From Candidatus Omnitrophota bacterium (GTDB lineage Bacteria; Omnitrophota; JACPQZ01), in assembly GCA_016190205.1 (NCBI GenBank), contig JACPQZ010000038.1, positions 1-64,000 of the forward strand: a stretch of DNA of 64,000 nucleotides, written 5' to 3'. The notes beneath the pieces were generated by a model. It worked only from the letters and a program-made list of their open reading frames with translations. It was not told where the DNA came from and did not search any database. Each line of letters opens with the position of its first letter. The first letter of the stretch is position 1. The translations under genes were made by a program, and so were the position numbers. Shown one piece after another: positions 1-7,496 of this stretch.

Positions 1-1885
1 CGAGAAGAGCCATGAGACTAGCCGTCTTTAAGCCTCGTTCCTTGATCATCATGAAGTACTGCGCGATGCACGGGACAAAAAGCGTAAGCGTCACAAGGCT
101 CACCACCGTCTGCGTGCCGGTTAAAAATCCGTTTCTTTGCAAATCATAAAACCCGGCCGCGCCGAAATCCCTGCGTAAGAAGCCCATAATAAAAGCCCCC
201 GTGGCCTTGGCGGGCAGTCCCAGCCACGAGACCACCAGGGGGCTCCCCGTCCGCTCAAGAATCCTTAAAATCCCCGACCGGTCCAGCGCAAACAAGGCCG
301 CCGTCCCCAAAAAGAAAAGGGGGACCGCCTCGCGCACATACCACTCAAGCCGCCCCAGCGTTTTGATGAGGACGTTCGACCACTTGGGCCAGCGCAGCGG
401 AGGGATTTCGTAAAGAAAGGGGCTTTCCTCGCCTCCTATAAGCTTCGCGGCCGCCTTTCCGACTACCACGAGCACCCCCGCGAGGACTGCGAGCCATATC
501 GCGGTGCCGAGCCATGAAAGAGGCGCCAGCATCGCCATCACGACCCCGAGTTGGGCAGAGCAGGGAATCCCCAGGGCCAAGAGGAGGGTGGCCAGTATCC
601 GGTCACGCCGCGTATCCAGGATGCGCGTCGTCATGGTGGCCATGGTGTCGCATCCTAAGCCTAAGACGAGCGGGAGCACCGCCTTGCCATTTAGACCTAC
701 GCACCTCAAGAACCGGTTGGCCATGACCGCGAGCCTTGGAAGGTACCCCACGTCTTCCACCATGCCGAAAAACAGGAAAAACATCCCGACGATGGGGAGT
801 ATGATGGCAAAGGCATACGGGGCCGCCATCGTGAGAATCCCATACTCCCCGATGAGAAAAGATTGCGCAAGCTCCCACGGAATAGTGGCGCGGACTGCCG
901 CTTCGGCCCAGGGCACGAAAAACCTCCCGAAGACAACCTCTTCCAGAAAGCCCACCCCCTTTTGCGCCGCCCAGTCCCCCACCGCGATGTACATGAGGGC
1001 GAGAACACCTCCTAAGAAGAACAGTCCCCAGACAGGGTGCATGGCAAGATCCCCCGCCCGCTTTAAGACCGTGCGCGAGCCGGACCCTTCCCGCCTCATA
1101 ACGGCCTGCGCCATGCGGGCCGCTTCAATCCGGCGGGCTTGCGCGATGAGATAGGAAAGCGGGTAAGAAGTCCGGTCCTCGGCGATGGCCCGGACCCGGG
1201 TGAGCGCCTTAAGCGCCTCCGGCTCAAGCTCACCTTTAAAAAACCCTTCGCAAGCCGCATCACGGGAGAGCCAAAGCAGGGCCCAGGCACGGGGGGCCGC
1301 GAGCCCCTGCGGTATAAGTCCTTCGATTTCGGCAAGGGCCTCTTCGATCACCGGGGGGTACGTGACTTGAGCACGCGCGCGCCGGGCGGCGGGCAGGGCA
1401 TGACGCAGCTTGTCAAGTCCCACGCGCTGGGTGGCGACAGTGGGAACTACAGGGATATCCAAAAGCTCGGAGAGCCTGCTCGAATCTATCTGGATGCGGC
1501 GCTCCCGCGCCTCATCCATCATGTTGAGATTGAGTACCAGCGGCCTTCCGGCCTCGGCAATTTCCAGGGTAAGGGTAAGGGCGCGCGGCAGGTTCTTGGC
1601 GTCGGCAATCTGAAGAATGACGCCATCTTCTTTTAAGATGAGGTCCCGGGCCACGAGCTCATCTTCGGAAGAGGCCGTTAAACTATTGAGGCCGGGCGTA
1701 TCCTTGACGCGATACTCCCGGCCGTCCAGAGCGGCCTTCCCTTCCGACACCATAACCGTGGTGCCGGGATAATTGGAGACGTTGACGTAGCGCCCCGTCA
1801 GAAGATGAAAAAGGACGCTCTTCCCCACGTTGGGGTTCCCCGTCACAACGAGGGCAGAATCCGCCCTCCTCTTAGATGAGCGCAT
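1..1885 (-). CDS. feoB: Ferrous iron transport protein B (C-terminus cut by window edge)
   Basis: Imports Fe(II) across the inner membrane. The reverse strand reads open from an ATG at 1885 to the window edge, giving about 628 residues. The N-terminal G domain shows GNPNVGKS (G1), a switch Thr in NYPGTT, DTPG (G3) and NMMDE in the place of the G4 NKxD. It is followed by the helical spacer and the membrane domain with the paired gate motifs LGLGCDTMAT and GIPCSAQLGV. A GTG at 1894, preceded by AAGGTGAGG, is an alternative start with a better ribosome site. No feoA is visible upstream; the gene diverges from the porin operon and shares the palindrome at 1939. Iron supply for Fe-S and heme enzymes under anoxia is the natural role. 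Confidence 0.93.
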   Translation of the reverse strand, partial: MRSSKRRADSALVVTGNPNVGKSVLFHLLTGRYVNVSNYPGTTVMVSEGKAALDGREYRVKDTPGLNSLTASSEDELVARDLILKEDGVILQIADAKNLPRALTLTLEIAEAGRPLVLNLNMMDEARERRIQIDSSRLSELLDIPVVPTVATQRVGLDKLRHALPAARRARAQVTYPPVIEEALAEIEGLIPQGLAAPRAWALLWLSRDAACEGFFKGELEPEALKALTRVRAIAEDRTSYPLSYLIAQARRIEAARMAQAVMRREGSGSRTVLKRAGDLAMHPVWGLFFLGGVLALMYIAVGDWAAQKGVGFLEEVVFGRFFVPWAEAAVRATIPWELAQSFLIGEYGILTMAAPYAFAIILPIVGMFFLFFGMVEDVGYLPRLAVMANRFLRCVGLNGKAVLPLVLGLGCDTMATMTTRILDTRRDRILATLLLALGIPCSAQLGVVMAMLAPLSWLGTAIWLAVLAGVLVVVGKAAAKLIGGEESPFLYEIPPLRWPKWSNVLIKTLGRLEWYVREAVPLFFLGTAALFALDRSGILRILERTGSPLVVSWLGLPAKATGAFIMGFLRRDFGAAGFYDLQRNGFLTGTQTVVSLVTLTLFVPCIAQYFMMIKERGLKTASLMALL

Positions 1886-1938
1886 GATTTCCACACCGTG
1901 CCTCACCTTCAAGGATACCTGGCCGGCGCTGCCTTGAC

Positions 1939-1954
1939 TATGATTTAGATCATA
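1939..1954. promoter_or_regulatory. FNR/Crp-type operator between feoB and porin operon
   Basis: TATGATTTAGATCATA is a perfect inverted repeat (TATGAT-N4-ATCATA) with the TGA-N6-TCA core of Crp/Fnr sites. Its centre (1946.5) is about 41.5 bp upstream of a start predicted from a reverse-strand -10 TATCCT at 1917-1912 in front of feoB. It is about 43 bp upstream of a start predicted from TAAATT at 1978-1983 in front of the porin operon. A single site could therefore serve both directions. Confidence 0.6.
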
Positions 1955-2071
1955 TAAACCCCCAATTCGGCCCTCGCTAAATTGATATTGTATGACGCCG
2001 GTCATTGTGTCCCCTCCCGCCTTTCTTTACTATCGCCATATATAAGAAGCAACATAACCGGAGGATACAGC

Positions 2072-3310
2072 ATGGGGAAGAAAAACAGCGGGGCGAGCTG
2101 GCAACAGATTGCAGGGATCCTTAGTATGGTGGGGGGTATCCTCCTGACCGCACCACCCGCCTGGTCAATCGACAGCGATACACTGCTCAAGCTCCTCATT
2201 CGAAAAGGCCTGATCACCGAAGAGGACATCGCGCAAGTGGAAACGGAATTAGCGCCCAAGCAAACCGAAGGAGTCCAGCCCCCGGCGGCGCTGGAAGAGC
2301 GGCTGACAAAACTCGAGCAGACTGCCGGAGACAAGTCTACGATTCACGTGGGACACGGAACACTCAAGCTCGGCGGGCTTCTCCAGGGCTGGTCGGTATG
2401 GGATGAAAACGACAACGACCGCTTCCGCGTTCGCCGGACCGAGGTCAAGTTTTCCGGCGACATCCTGGGCGATCAAATGTTCAAGTATACGGTCATGATC
2501 GACCCCGTCCAGGTCCAGGAAGACAACACGCGCCGCAGCATTCTCCAAGATGCCCTTTTCACCATTGACCACATGTCTTTCCTCCCCCATCACAAGCTCG
2601 ACCTCGGTCAATACAAGCTGCCTCTTACGGAAGAGGGCCTGCGTTCCTCAGCCAAGCTGGACACTGCGGAACGTTCCTACATCGCGCGCACCTTCGGCGA
2701 TCAGCGGGATATCGGCGCCATGCTGACAGGCGACTGGCCGGGCGTGACCTATCAGGCGGGGGTGTTCAACGGCTCCGGCCAGAACCAGGCAGACGCCAAC
2801 GATCAGAAGGATGTCGCCGGGCGCATCGTGGTGAGACCGCTCAAGGCCCTAAAGCTGGAGGAAGAATATCCCGACATCGGCCAGATCGAACTCGGCCTCT
2901 CCGGATATTACCGGCCGGACCACGGCAGCACACGGGACAAGAAGCGTCTGGGCTATGAGGCCCGCTACGAGTACAAGAACCTGTTTTTGAAGTGGGAATA
3001 CATGTTCGGCCAGGGGACCGCGAGCGCAAACGCGACGTCGGAAAACTCCACCAAGGCGACGGGCTGGTACGCGGAGGCCGGGTACACGCTCTCGCCCTGG
3101 ATCCCGAAGCTCGAGGCGGTCGCCAAGTTTGAGAGCTGGGATCCCAACGAGCTGGTTTCGCTGGACAAAGAGCGCGATCTTACCCTGGGCCTCAACTACT
3201 TCATCAACAAGGAAAACGCCAAGGTCCAGCTCAATTACATCCACAAGGATGAACAGGCTACAGAGATCGACAACGACCAACTCATCGGCGCGCTTCAGTA
3301 TGCGTATTAA
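2072..3310 (+). CDS. Outer-membrane porin, phosphate-selective OprO/OprP type
   Basis: A predicted 412-residue outer-membrane barrel. The ATG at 2072 follows a GGAGG ribosome site and begins a signal peptide ending near PPAWS. A short N-terminal helical segment (LLKLLIRKGLITEEDI) resembles that of other porins of this type, followed by a barrel with many alternating hydrophobic strands and a final LQYAY. The family forms anion-selective channels (phosphate, polyphosphate). It is the first gene of an operon with an Fe-S protein and a molybdopterin oxidoreductase (13 bp to the next gene), so it may admit the anionic substrate of that enzyme. The substrate is inference. An upstream in-frame start at 1982 is unlikely because it precedes the signal peptide. 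Confidence 0.8.
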   Translation: MGKKNSGASWQQIAGILSMVGGILLTAPPAWSIDSDTLLKLLIRKGLITEEDIAQVETELAPKQTEGVQPPAALEERLTKLEQTAGDKSTIHVGHGTLKLGGLLQGWSVWDENDNDRFRVRRTEVKFSGDILGDQMFKYTVMIDPVQVQEDNTRRSILQDALFTIDHMSFLPHHKLDLGQYKLPLTEEGLRSSAKLDTAERSYIARTFGDQRDIGAMLTGDWPGVTYQAGVFNGSGQNQADANDQKDVAGRIVVRPLKALKLEEEYPDIGQIELGLSGYYRPDHGSTRDKKRLGYEARYEYKNLFLKWEYMFGQGTASANATSENSTKATGWYAEAGYTLSPWIPKLEAVAKFESWDPNELVSLDKERDLTLGLNYFINKENAKVQLNYIHKDEQATEIDNDQLIGALQYAY

Positions 3311-3323
3311 CAGGAGGAACGTC

Positions 3324-4151
3324 ATGGCGGCAGAAGCTCTATGCGATCGAGCGGCAGGGTCTCCCGATCCTCAAGTGGAAACGATCGTTGACCGGGCCAT
3401 GGATCGGAAGGTGTTTCTGAAACTCACCGGACTGACCACCCTGGCCCTCTTGACCTTGAGGCCCGGCCAGGTCCTGGCCATGGGCACGGCCCCCCCGGCG
3501 GTGAAAAAGCGCCGCTACGGCATGGCGATCGACCTTAAGCGCTGCGTGGCCTGCCGGGCATGCACCATGGCGTGCAAGCTCGAAAACAAAACCCCACCCG
3601 GCATGTTCTATACGCGGGTCGACGAAGAAGAGCTCGGCGAGTACCCCAACGTCCGGCGGCGGTCCATCCCGACCCCCTGCCTGCACTGCGAAAACCCGCC
3701 CTGTGTACCCGCCTGCCCGATTCAGGCTACCTTTAAGCGAGAGAACGACGGGATCGTGGTGGTCGACTACGAGAAATGCAAAGGTCTTGGCGCCTGCGTC
3801 ACCGCCTGCCCCTACGGAGCCAGGGCACTCGATCTGGGAGATTCCTATCATGAGGGAAAAAGCGAATTCAATAAGATCCCGTCCGATGAATACGGCAAGA
3901 AATGGGTGCGGGAGGATGGCCAGCCGCCGATCGGCAAGGTACGCAAGTGCACCTTTTGTACACACCTGCAAGACGGCCAGGGAAATTATACGGACCTTCC
4001 GGCCTGCGCGAGGACGTGTATGGGCAAGGCGATCCATTTTGGTGACTTGAGCGATCCGGCGAGCGAGGTGAGCCAGCTCTTGGGGCAGCGCCCATGGGTG
4101 CGGCTCAAAGAGGAGCTGGGCACGAGACCATCCGTCTATTATCTGGTGTGA
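3324..4151 (+). CDS. Four-cluster ferredoxin-like electron-transfer subunit (PsrB/TtrB/ArrB type)
   Basis: A 275-residue beta subunit of a molybdopterin oxidoreductase. The ATG at 3324 follows AGGAGG. The N-terminus carries DRKVFLKLTGL, a degenerate Tat signal, suggesting periplasmic location. Four cysteine groups follow: CVACRACTMAC, CLHCENPPCVPAC, CKGLGACVTAC and CTFC...CARTC, as expected for four [4Fe-4S] clusters. It passes electrons between the catalytic subunit encoded next (14 bp away) and a quinone- or cytochrome-linked partner. No NrfD-type membrane anchor is present, as in soluble arsenate reductase ArrAB. The exact substrate class cannot be assigned. Confidence 0.88.
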   Translation: MAAEALCDRAAGSPDPQVETIVDRAMDRKVFLKLTGLTTLALLTLRPGQVLAMGTAPPAVKKRRYGMAIDLKRCVACRACTMACKLENKTPPGMFYTRVDEEELGEYPNVRRRSIPTPCLHCENPPCVPACPIQATFKRENDGIVVVDYEKCKGLGACVTACPYGARALDLGDSYHEGKSEFNKIPSDEYGKKWVREDGQPPIGKVRKCTFCTHLQDGQGNYTDLPACARTCMGKAIHFGDLSDPASEVSQLLGQRPWVRLKEELGTRPSVYYLV

Positions 4152-4165
4152 CGAAGGAGGACCTT

Positions 4166-6613
4166 ATGCAACTGGATCGACGTCAATTTCTGAAACTGAC
4201 GGGGCTGGCGGGGGCAGGCCTTCTGGGGGCTGGCGCCCTTACGCCCGCAAAGGCGCGCCTGGGCAAAGGTGCCGGGCAAGGGCCTTTTGCCGAGGGCGCG
4301 TGGCTCGCCTCCTGCTGCAACATGTGCGGGGGGCAGACGGGAATCATGTGCCAGGTGGTGGATGGCCGGCTGGTGCGGATTAAACCCAACGTGCATAACC
4401 CGAACGGGTTTTCCAATATCTCGGAGGACTTTTTTGCCAACGCGGCCACGGAGGGAGCGGTCATGTGCCCGAAGGGCAATGCCGGCATCATGGCCCTGTA
4501 CGACCCGGACCGTCTAAAAACGCCCTTGCGACGGACTACACCAGAGAAAGGAATTGGCGTTGATCCCGGCTGGAAGGCGATTTCGTGGGAGGAGGCGTAC
4601 GGCGAAATCGTCTCTCGTCTTAAGGCGCTCCGGGAATCGGGCGAGGCGCACAAGCTTTTGTGGTTCTCGGAGGATCACTCGTTCACCCACGTCCAGGCCG
4701 ACTTCTGCAAGCTCTACGGGACTCCGAACTACAACATGCATTCCAACCTTTGCGACGTGGGACGGAAGGCCTCCTTCAAGATCCTTATGGGAGACGAACG
4801 GCCGCTCATAGACGCGATCAATGCCCGGTACATGCTGATCTTCGGCTGGAACCCCCTTTCTGCAACCAAGTGGGCGCACCTGCCGCGAATCGTGACGCGC
4901 GGTATCGAGCAGGGAGCCAAACTGGTCGTCGTGGACCCTCACCTCTCCTATACCGCCTCCAAGGCCCATGAGTGGATTCCCATCCGCCCGGGGACCGACG
5001 GGGCGCTGGCACTGGCACTGGCCCACGTCATCCTGCGCGACGGGCTCTACGACACGGCATTCGTCAATGAATGGGTCACCGGCTTCGAACCCTTCAAGGA
5101 CTACGTAAAGGATAAAACCCCGCAGTGGGCCGGTGAGATCACCACGGTCCCCGCGGAGCGAATTGAGAAACTGGCAAGAGAATTTGCCGGGACCAAACCT
5201 GCCCTGGTCGACGTATGGTCCGGCACCCACCATTCCAACGGGGTCTATGCCGGGTGGGCCATCGGAGCACTCGCGGCGATCACAGGCAATATAGAGAAGC
5301 CCGGGACTCTGGTCATGCCTGAGGCGAAGGGAGGCAAGCACATTGAAGTCGAGGCTGATGAGACCGCGAAGAATACCTTGAAACAGCCTCGCCTGGACGG
5401 CGGCAAAGACAGGTGGCCCTACTTCCACAAATCAGGCGTGTATACAGAAATTATCAACCGGCTGGGCGACGGAAACACCCCCTACCAACCCAAGATGGCC
5501 ATGGTCGTGTTCCAGAACCTTCTCATGTCGGTCATGGGGACGAAGAACGTCGAGAAGGCCCTCAAGACATTGGAGTTCATCGTCGTGGTAGACACCATGA
5601 TGAGCGAGACGGCCGAGTTTGCGGACATCGTCCTCCCGGGCACAACGTACCTGGAGCGCTACGACCTCAACACCCACTGGGTGACGTGGCCGGTCGTGGG
5701 CTTACGGCAGCCGGTCGTTCAACCGCTGTTCGGTCAGCCCGCTGAGAGCGAATTCGTCTGCGAGCTTGGACGCCGGATGGGGCTCAAAGAGGCCAACGGC
5801 AACGATCTCTTCCGGCTTGGGCGAATGTCCGGCCAAAACATCGAGGACAAGTCCCGTTGGTATGAAGAGTGGCTTAGCAAAGAACTGAAAGAGGGCGAGC
5901 CCAAGATGACGCTGGAGGAACTTAAAAACCTGCCGGGCGCTACATGGGTTAGCACGAAGGGAACGCGGTACCACAAGCATCTGGATGTGATCCCGCCGGA
6001 AAAAATGGCTGATTCGATTGTGGAAGGCGGGCTTGTCTTCTCCAAGAAGAAAGACGGCTCCAAGGACAAGCCGCTCGGCATGGTGCGGGCCGATGGCACG
6101 GCGGTGCGAGGTTTTCTGACGCCCTCCGGGAAGGTTGAACTCTACGCCGCAAAACACGAGGGTAAGAAAAATGCGGAAGGTGAGCCGCTTAAGCTGCTTC
6201 CCGAGTATGAGCCCAGGCAATGGCAGCCGAGCGCCGAGTACCCCCTCTACTTGATCAACTGGAAAGAGGCTTCACAGACGCACTCCCGCACACAGAACAA
6301 TGCGTTCCTGGCCGAGCTCAAGGTAACCGACGGATTGCGGATCAACACCAAGACCGCTGCCTCACTGGGAATCCGTTCCGGCGACTGGATCTGGGTTGAA
6401 TCCCCGCATGGCAGGATCAAGATGCGGGCGGAACTTACGGAAGGGATCCATCCGGAGGTGGTCGGTACCCAGCATGGCTGGGGTCACTGGGCAATGGGAC
6501 GGACCGCCAAGGGCCGCGGGGCACATACGGGCTTCCTCGCCCCCACCCAGGCCGATCCCATCTCCGGCCAAGCGCTCAATAAAGAAATCTGCGTCCGGCT
6601 CTCCAAGGCATGA
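4166..6613 (+). CDS. Periplasmic molybdopterin oxidoreductase, catalytic subunit (PsrA/ArrA-like DMSO reductase family)
   Basis: An 815-residue enzyme of the DMSO-reductase superfamily. The ATG at 4166 follows AAGGAGG and starts a clear Tat signal (DRRQFLKLTGL). The N-terminal cluster region reads CCNMCGGQTGIMC and later AVMCPKG. The usual third Cys of C-x2-C-x3-C is Thr, with another Cys four residues on. HSNLCDVGR supplies a probable Cys ligand to Mo, as in PsrA, ArrA and NapA. Both molybdopterin-binding halves are present, ending in a typical C-terminal domain (TQHGWGHW). Its operon partners are a porin, an Fe-S subunit and a chaperone. Substrate could be polysulfide/thiosulfate, arsenate or another oxyanion; sequence alone does not decide. 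Confidence 0.88.
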   Translation: MQLDRRQFLKLTGLAGAGLLGAGALTPAKARLGKGAGQGPFAEGAWLASCCNMCGGQTGIMCQVVDGRLVRIKPNVHNPNGFSNISEDFFANAATEGAVMCPKGNAGIMALYDPDRLKTPLRRTTPEKGIGVDPGWKAISWEEAYGEIVSRLKALRESGEAHKLLWFSEDHSFTHVQADFCKLYGTPNYNMHSNLCDVGRKASFKILMGDERPLIDAINARYMLIFGWNPLSATKWAHLPRIVTRGIEQGAKLVVVDPHLSYTASKAHEWIPIRPGTDGALALALAHVILRDGLYDTAFVNEWVTGFEPFKDYVKDKTPQWAGEITTVPAERIEKLAREFAGTKPALVDVWSGTHHSNGVYAGWAIGALAAITGNIEKPGTLVMPEAKGGKHIEVEADETAKNTLKQPRLDGGKDRWPYFHKSGVYTEIINRLGDGNTPYQPKMAMVVFQNLLMSVMGTKNVEKALKTLEFIVVVDTMMSETAEFADIVLPGTTYLERYDLNTHWVTWPVVGLRQPVVQPLFGQPAESEFVCELGRRMGLKEANGNDLFRLGRMSGQNIEDKSRWYEEWLSKELKEGEPKMTLEELKNLPGATWVSTKGTRYHKHLDVIPPEKMADSIVEGGLVFSKKKDGSKDKPLGMVRADGTAVRGFLTPSGKVELYAAKHEGKKNAEGEPLKLLPEYEPRQWQPSAEYPLYLINWKEASQTHSRTQNNAFLAELKVTDGLRINTKTAASLGIRSGDWIWVESPHGRIKMRAELTEGIHPEVVGTQHGWGHWAMGRTAKGRGAHTGFLAPTQADPISGQALNKEICVRLSKA

Positions 6614-7227
6614 TTCAAACCACTGCCACCCGCCCATCTATCACGGCTGGAAACCTGCCGTCCCGGGCCGCGAGTTACCTCGTGTTTGCTCGGCTAATGC
6701 GGGAAGCGCCGTCCACAGATCTTTTGAAATTCATTACAGGGCAGGAGGTCCTGGAGGCTTCGGAGACAGAGAAGGTTGCCGTTCAATACGCCCGCCTTTT
6801 TCTGGTTCCGGGGGATGAGGCCGTTCGGCCCTACGAATCGGTGTACTGCGATGCATTAACCATCGACACGTCCACAGCCTGTTCGCCCTATTTCCCATCC
6901 AGCTCCCACAAGATCAGCCTGAATGGATACCTGGGTGGGCCCTCCAGCACTGCCGTCCGCGAAGTCTACCGTCAAGCCGGTTTGGACCTGGCGCCCGCCA
7001 GCCATGAACTACCCGACCATCTCGCTATTGAGCTGGAGTTTATGGGACGGCTCTTGGAACGCCGCCAAACAGAGCAGGGCAAGATGTTCTTTCACGACCA
7101 TCTTGCCCGCTGGGTGTATGATTGTTTACACCAGATCAAACAAAAGACTGATTCTGGGTTCTACCAAAGCCTTACCGAAAAGCTTGAGCAGTTTTTACTG
7201 AGCGAGCAAGCCCTCTTCTCTACCTGA
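6610..7227 (+). CDS. TorD/DmsD-family chaperone for molybdoenzyme maturation
   Basis: A 205-residue all-helical cytoplasmic chaperone. Its ATG overlaps the stop of the molybdoenzyme gene (ATGA). The features YARLFLVPG, PYESVY and the conserved ELPDHLAIELEFMG are diagnostic of the TorD family. Such proteins bind the Tat signal and the apo-enzyme until the cofactor is inserted, so this one most likely serves the adjacent molybdopterin oxidoreductase. The last bases overlap the 3' end of the convergent DUF2934 gene by 8 nt. Confidence 0.88.
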   Translation: MIQTTATRPSITAGNLPSRAASYLVFARLMREAPSTDLLKFITGQEVLEASETEKVAVQYARLFLVPGDEAVRPYESVYCDALTIDTSTACSPYFPSSSHKISLNGYLGGPSSTAVREVYRQAGLDLAPASHELPDHLAIELEFMGRLLERRQTEQGKMFFHDHLARWVYDCLHQIKQKTDSGFYQSLTEKLEQFLLSEQALFST

Positions 7228-7420
7228 CCTGTCCCCTCACCAATTCCTGCTCGGCCTCGACCCAATCCTGAAGATGGCTGTTCTGGGGTCTCCCCTTGCG
7301 CTCCCAAATTTGATAGGCCCGTTCCCTGATCCTGGCGATCTTCCAGGCAGGATCTTTGGAAGATACCGGCCGTTCCCTTCTTTTTTCCCTGTTTTCGCTG
7401 TTCCAATCCTGAATACCCAT
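7220..7420 (-). CDS. Small DUF2934 protein
   Basis: A 66-residue highly charged protein with the DUF2934 core IRERAYQIWERKGRP followed by DWVEAEQEL. The function of this family is unknown. The start is well supported: GGAGGTGCGAC lies directly before ATG at 7420. A -10 TATACT (7445-7440) and a palindromic Crp/Fnr-type site (7468-7483) lie upstream, so it is probably transcribed alone, although read-through from the cytochrome operon ending at 7497 is possible. It is convergent with, and overlaps, the TorD-like gene. Confidence 0.78.
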   Translation of the reverse strand: MGIQDWNSENREKRRERPVSSKDPAWKIARIRERAYQIWERKGRPQNSHLQDWVEAEQELVRGQVR

Positions 7421-7467
7421 GTCGCACCTCCGAACCTTCAGTATAGCGCCCCGCGTCCTGTTCTTAC

Positions 7468-7483
7468 CATGATGTAGATCATG
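7468..7483 (-). promoter_or_regulatory. FNR/Crp-type operator upstream of DUF2934 gene
   Basis: CATGATGTAGATCATG is a perfect palindrome (CATGAT-N4-ATCATG). The reverse-strand -10 TATACT at 7445-7440 predicts a start near 7433, putting the site centre (7475.5) at about -42. This is the class II activator position for FNR and CRP. Confidence 0.6.
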
Positions 7484-7496
7484 CGTTAAGTCCGAT

